Origin: Hofstenia miamia
Taxonomy: Eukaryota > Xenacoelomorpha > Acoela
DNA length: 64,000 nucleotides
NCBI GenBank assembly: GCA_004352715.1
Contig: SCFE01000022.1
Span: forward strand, 2,550,377-2,614,376
Direction: 5' to 3'
Shown one piece after another: positions 59,950 to 64,000 of the stretch. The first letter of the stretch is position 1, and each line of letters begins with the position of its first letter. Under the pieces are notes generated by a model. The model made no database searches. It had not been told where the DNA came from and saw only the letters and a list, made by a program, of their open reading frames with translations. Made by a program: the position numbers and the translations under genes.

Positions 59950-60500
59950 CCAATGACACATATAAATTCGTTTTAAATTAAAAATGTGTTTGATGGAAAG
60001 AGAAATATTACATCAAGTTATATAGGCAAATAAACCAAAACGCCATATAAATTCATTTTAAAGGAAAAATTAAAAAATTTGCACAATGGAAAAGAGAAAT
60101 ATTACATCAACCTATATAGCCAAATAAACTAATAACACATATAAATTCATTTTAAAGCCAAAATTAAAAAAACCTGATTGGGGAAAAAAGAAATATTACA
60201 TCAACATATATAGCCAAAAAAACTAATAACACATAAAATCATTTAAAGCAAAAATTAAAAAATGTGCTTGGTGAAAAAAGAGATATTGCATCAATGTATA
60301 TGGGTGAATAAACCAATAACACATATAAATTCATTTTAATGCAAAAATTAAAAAAATGTGATTGGTTAAAAAAGAAATATTACATCAACATATATAGGTG
60401 AATAAACCAATAACACATAAAATCATTTAAAGAAAAATTAAAAAAACATGTTTGGTGAAAAGAGAAATATTATATCAATGTATATAGGCAATACAACATA
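59950..60500. repeat. Six-unit ~91-bp tandem repeat
   Basis: ACATA(TA)AAATTCATTTTAAAG-type starts at about 59958, 60052, 60137, 60231, 60321 and 60415. Each unit contains GAAATATTACATCAA and TATATAGG/CCAA, followed by AATAAACCAATAAC. Confidence 0.75.
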
Positions 60501-60779
60501 CCCTGTTACTTGCATGTAGATGCATTTGAAATCACTTGTTTACTTTGTCTTGCTTTTATAAAGTAGCTTTGAACCAGAGAGTTGATTACTCAGGAATTTG
60601 GTCTTTAACATTAAATGAAAATGCACTCAAATTTGCCAGTCCAAAAATGCATTACCAACTTCAATCTCTGACCACTCAAGATGATTAGTTGACAATTTGT
60701 ACCAATATTTCATGCTATGGAAATGACACTTAATGGTAATTCCACTCATCAAAAAACTCTTTGCATCATTTGATGGGGT
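60501..60779. other. Non-coding stretch
   Basis: 60590-60720 resembles 28560-28680 and 59400-59500 (CCAAAAA...GC...TTCAATCTCT...AAGATGATTA). No gene. Confidence 0.5.
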
Positions 60780-60910
60780 GAGTCAGCAATTATCCACAAG
60801 AAAGTGTCTCTTTTGACTCCATCTGCTAACATATCGTTTACATAGAGTGCAAATAAGATAGGCCCTAATACTGTGCCTTGTGGAACTCCAAGATTTGTAG
60901 TTGTATAGTC
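60780..60910 (-). pseudogene. LINE reverse transcriptase fragment (motif B region)
   Basis: The minus strand reads TTNLGVPQGTVLGPILFALYVNDML, split here as LGVPQGTVLGPILF and ALYVNDML. This is the RT motif B and following strand of CR1/Jockey-type elements. The next part reads FLWIIADS where YADD is expected, a degenerate catalytic motif. Cut by the gap at 60911. Confidence 0.8.
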
Positions 60911-61910
60911 NNNNNNNNNNNNNNNNNNNNNNNNNNNNNNNNNNNNNNNNNNNNNNNNNNNNNNNNNNNNNNNNNNNNNNNNNNNNNNNNNNNNNNNNNN
61001 NNNNNNNNNNNNNNNNNNNNNNNNNNNNNNNNNNNNNNNNNNNNNNNNNNNNNNNNNNNNNNNNNNNNNNNNNNNNNNNNNNNNNNNNNNNNNNNNNNNN
61101 NNNNNNNNNNNNNNNNNNNNNNNNNNNNNNNNNNNNNNNNNNNNNNNNNNNNNNNNNNNNNNNNNNNNNNNNNNNNNNNNNNNNNNNNNNNNNNNNNNNN
61201 NNNNNNNNNNNNNNNNNNNNNNNNNNNNNNNNNNNNNNNNNNNNNNNNNNNNNNNNNNNNNNNNNNNNNNNNNNNNNNNNNNNNNNNNNNNNNNNNNNNN
61301 NNNNNNNNNNNNNNNNNNNNNNNNNNNNNNNNNNNNNNNNNNNNNNNNNNNNNNNNNNNNNNNNNNNNNNNNNNNNNNNNNNNNNNNNNNNNNNNNNNNN
61401 NNNNNNNNNNNNNNNNNNNNNNNNNNNNNNNNNNNNNNNNNNNNNNNNNNNNNNNNNNNNNNNNNNNNNNNNNNNNNNNNNNNNNNNNNNNNNNNNNNNN
61501 NNNNNNNNNNNNNNNNNNNNNNNNNNNNNNNNNNNNNNNNNNNNNNNNNNNNNNNNNNNNNNNNNNNNNNNNNNNNNNNNNNNNNNNNNNNNNNNNNNNN
61601 NNNNNNNNNNNNNNNNNNNNNNNNNNNNNNNNNNNNNNNNNNNNNNNNNNNNNNNNNNNNNNNNNNNNNNNNNNNNNNNNNNNNNNNNNNNNNNNNNNNN
61701 NNNNNNNNNNNNNNNNNNNNNNNNNNNNNNNNNNNNNNNNNNNNNNNNNNNNNNNNNNNNNNNNNNNNNNNNNNNNNNNNNNNNNNNNNNNNNNNNNNNN
61801 NNNNNNNNNNNNNNNNNNNNNNNNNNNNNNNNNNNNNNNNNNNNNNNNNNNNNNNNNNNNNNNNNNNNNNNNNNNNNNNNNNNNNNNNNNNNNNNNNNNN
61901 NNNNNNNNNN
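60911..61910. other. Assembly gap, 1000 N
   Basis: Exactly 1000 N. Confidence 0.99.
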
Positions 61911-62195
61911 CTCCTTTGGGAGTCTCCATATTGGCACTACCATAGGTATTGCAATCATTTTTTGGCAGCGTACATAGTAAGATCTTTGTATCGACGAGTC
62001 TTTCAATTTCATCGTAAGTGCCCATTGTATTAGATGCTGTTGCTAATCCGATGGTGGCGGGGTAATTCATTTTCGCTTCTGGGATTGTCTCCCAAAATGA
62101 TTGCATGAGTCCCCTTTTGCTTAATTTCATTCGTATGCGTTCTTGTATGTCAATTTTAGATGTGATGCATTTGACGTCGACCGCAATCTGATTGA
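61911..62195 (-). pseudogene. Partial tandem copy of ORF3-relative
   Basis: About 95% identical to 62969-63257 of the adjacent copy and in the same orientation, covering the RGLMQSFWETIPEAKMNYP to LPKE region. It joins the 3' end of the neighbour at about 62195. Either a tandem element remnant or an assembly join. Confidence 0.7.
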
Positions 62196-64000
62196 ATGTC
62201 TGCTTTTCTGATTAGTGACTCCGCCTCAGAATCTTCCCATGTTATTGTCACGTACTCAGATTGCTTAGACATTTTCAGTACTGCTTCACGTTCAGTGGTG
62301 ACAGTGTTCGCATATTTTAGGAATCGAGTCTCTCTGATGTTCTCCGCTATAGGTGTCATCTCCCGTAATTCATTCATTTTTCGTGAAAAGATTTTAAAGT
62401 ATTTTTTGTACAAGCGAATGCCTTTTATTGCTATTAAGAGTGTCATTTGCGCATCAGCTTTACATGTGTGAGCTAAGTCTGCTCTCATTTGTGTGTTCAG
62501 ATAAAAGAAAGTGAAGACCTTTTTTAAGCTGCTGGTGTTTGCTACATCTTTATAGAAGAAGCTGATGTTATCCAATACTTCCTGCTCTGATATCTCACCA
62601 GGATCGTTCTTTCTGATGCGCATCATGGTGACGATCTCCACTCTTTTTGTCACATCATAGTAACAATACTTTTGTTCCCACATATCGGTCCACACAATGT
62701 CATTAACTCCCGAAAACAACATGACTGCCTGCAGCTGGCGTTTCTCTATTTCATCTCTGAGTTCTTGCAGTTGAATGTGTATTGCTTTTCCTTTTGTGTA
62801 TAATTGATCTGGGGTAATGTTTCCTTTGATGTAAATATGTTCCTTATTATCGTTGTCTAGCAATATCTTCTTCATTCTCTTGTACTCTTCTCTTTCTATC
62901 ATTTCTACGGCTTTCCGTTGTGAGTTCACATATGACTTATATTCGTGTAGAAAAGCCTTTGCTGGTTTTATCTCCTTTGGGAGTCTCCATCTTGGCAGTA
63001 CCATAGGTATTGCAATCGTTTTTGGCGGCATACATAGTAAGATCTTTGTATTGACGAGTCTTTCAATTTCCTCGTAAGTGCCTGTTGTATTAGATGCCAT
63101 TGCTAATCTGATGGTGGCAGGGGTAATTCATTTTCGCTTCTGGGATTGTCTCCCAAAATGATTGTGTGAGTCCCCTTTTGCTTAATTTCATTCGTATGCG
63201 TTCTTGTATGTCAATTTTAGATGTGATGCATTTGACGTCGACCGCAATCTGATTGAATGGTTTCAACAGTTCTTCTAGTTCTGTGCGCGTGAATGCTTCT
63301 GTAAACATTAATTTCATTGTTGCTACCGTTTGCTGTTCTCTTATCCTCTGGTAGTTTCTTTCTGCTATTTCTTTCTTCTCTTTTGTTACTTTTATTTCTA
63401 CCAGAAATCGTCATCAATCAGTATCCATTCGATTATGCTGTCTTGGCTCATGTCTCCCCATTTTTCAATATTTATCCTGTCAATCATTGTTTGTGTTTTT
63501 GGGGATAGTAACAACTGTGACGAGGTTAATAGTTGTTCCTCCTTAGTGATCTCTAGTTGTGTTTTTGTCACCATTTCACAAATTTCTACAGGTGTTGTTA
63601 TTCCACCTTTCTTTAGCATTTCGGCTCTTTTGATTATTTTCGTGAATGTGCACCATGGGCTGTTTCTGGCATAGCGTCTCATATTTTCATCTATTACTTG
63701 TTGCACATTCTTCTGTTTTATTAGTTGTCATACGTCCTTAGTGTTTATTAGTTTGTGTTTGATTATCTTCTTTGTGGTTATCCAAGGTTGATTTTGCAGC
63801 TGTTTTAGTCATGTCTCCGATGTTGCGCCCCACATATACTTCCGCATAGGTTCTTCGAATATCTGTATCTCACTTGGGCATATCCCTGTAAGGTTTGCTA
63901 GTTCTACTATCGATATTCTTCCCATCGGGTGATGCTTTGTTATCAGCCTGCTTAGTAGTTTTTCCATCATCTGCAGCGGTTTCTCCTTTTTATCTGGCGA
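62196..64000 (-). pseudogene. Divergent ORF3 homologue, cut by window edge
   Basis: From right to left on the minus strand: NLTGICPSEIQIFEEP and KYMWGATSET (63822-63842) ending in a TGA; then KIIKRAEMLKKGGITTPVEI and LLTSSQLLLSPKTQ (63398-63706); TEAFTRTELEELL and QSFWETIPEAKMNYP (63090-63317). Then comes a 314-codon open frame (62156-63100) with ILLCMPPKTIAIPMV, QLQAVMLFSGVNDIVW, CYYDVTKRVEIVTMM and a Lys/Arg-rich C-terminal part. Each block aligns in order with ORF3 at 33100-34800 at protein level, but the DNA is strongly diverged. At least three frame breaks. No known domain seen. Confidence 0.6.

Noticed and set aside
59950-60500. CRISPR-like array
   Set aside because: Whole ~91-bp units are repeated without unique spacers, and the context is eukaryotic.

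Overview
This is a eukaryotic, AT-rich, transposon-dense scaffold, most likely from an invertebrate animal; the species cannot be fixed. The eukaryotic call rests on two exons of a split host gene (DPM1, minus strand), on Polinton/Maverick genes, on Ty3/gypsy and LINE remains, and on mariner-type elements. Four runs of exactly 1000 N (8659-9658, 16147-17146, 48485-49484, 60911-61910) are scaffold gaps. Several smaller gaps and single-N joins have duplicated flanks, so local order is not fully trustworthy.

Layout. 1-8658: a Polinton. On the minus strand are an adenain-like protease (cut by the window edge), a small basic virion protein, a protein-primed DNA polymerase B, a retroviral-type integrase with chromodomain, and a zinc-ribbon/phospholipase-A2-like protein. 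On the plus strand are broken genes for the packaging ATPase, a coiled-coil protein and the minor capsid (penton-like) protein, the last running into an inverted second integrase fragment. 9659-16146: a non-viral contig with a dead integrase, the last two DPM1 exons and a dead mariner-like transposase. 17147-18406: Polinton again, with the 3' part of the penton-like gene and a broken major capsid gene. 18421-31130: non-coding repeats, foldback structures and one arm of a long inverted repeat. 31133-36532: the 3' part of an LTR element coding for an unrecognised protein (here 'ORF3'), a polypurine tract, an LTR piece and a solo LTR. 37952-38904: antisense reverse transcriptase remnant with a promoter-like upstream region. 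38906-44574: a decayed Ty3/gypsy gag-pol whose 3' end overlaps the start of ORF3. 44650-48484: the other inverted-repeat arm. 49905-60910: minisatellites, a CRE/CCAAT array, LINE remains, a mariner-type MITE and duplicated repeat blocks. 61911-64000: a divergent minus-strand ORF3 relative.

How the parts work together. The Polinton genes form a replication-integration module (polymerase, integrase) and a virion module (capsid proteins, ATPase, protease, PLA2-like entry protein). Most are preceded at the start codon by a TATATA(G) motif. The protease frame has no usable start codon and is reached exactly through an A-AAA-AAC slippery heptamer at the end of the small virion protein. In the gypsy element the pol frame is likewise reached through T-TTA-AAT just before the gag stop.

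The best candidate for something undescribed is ORF3: a very long protein with no recognised domain, placed between pol and the 3' LTR, present as two strongly diverged copies on opposite strands.
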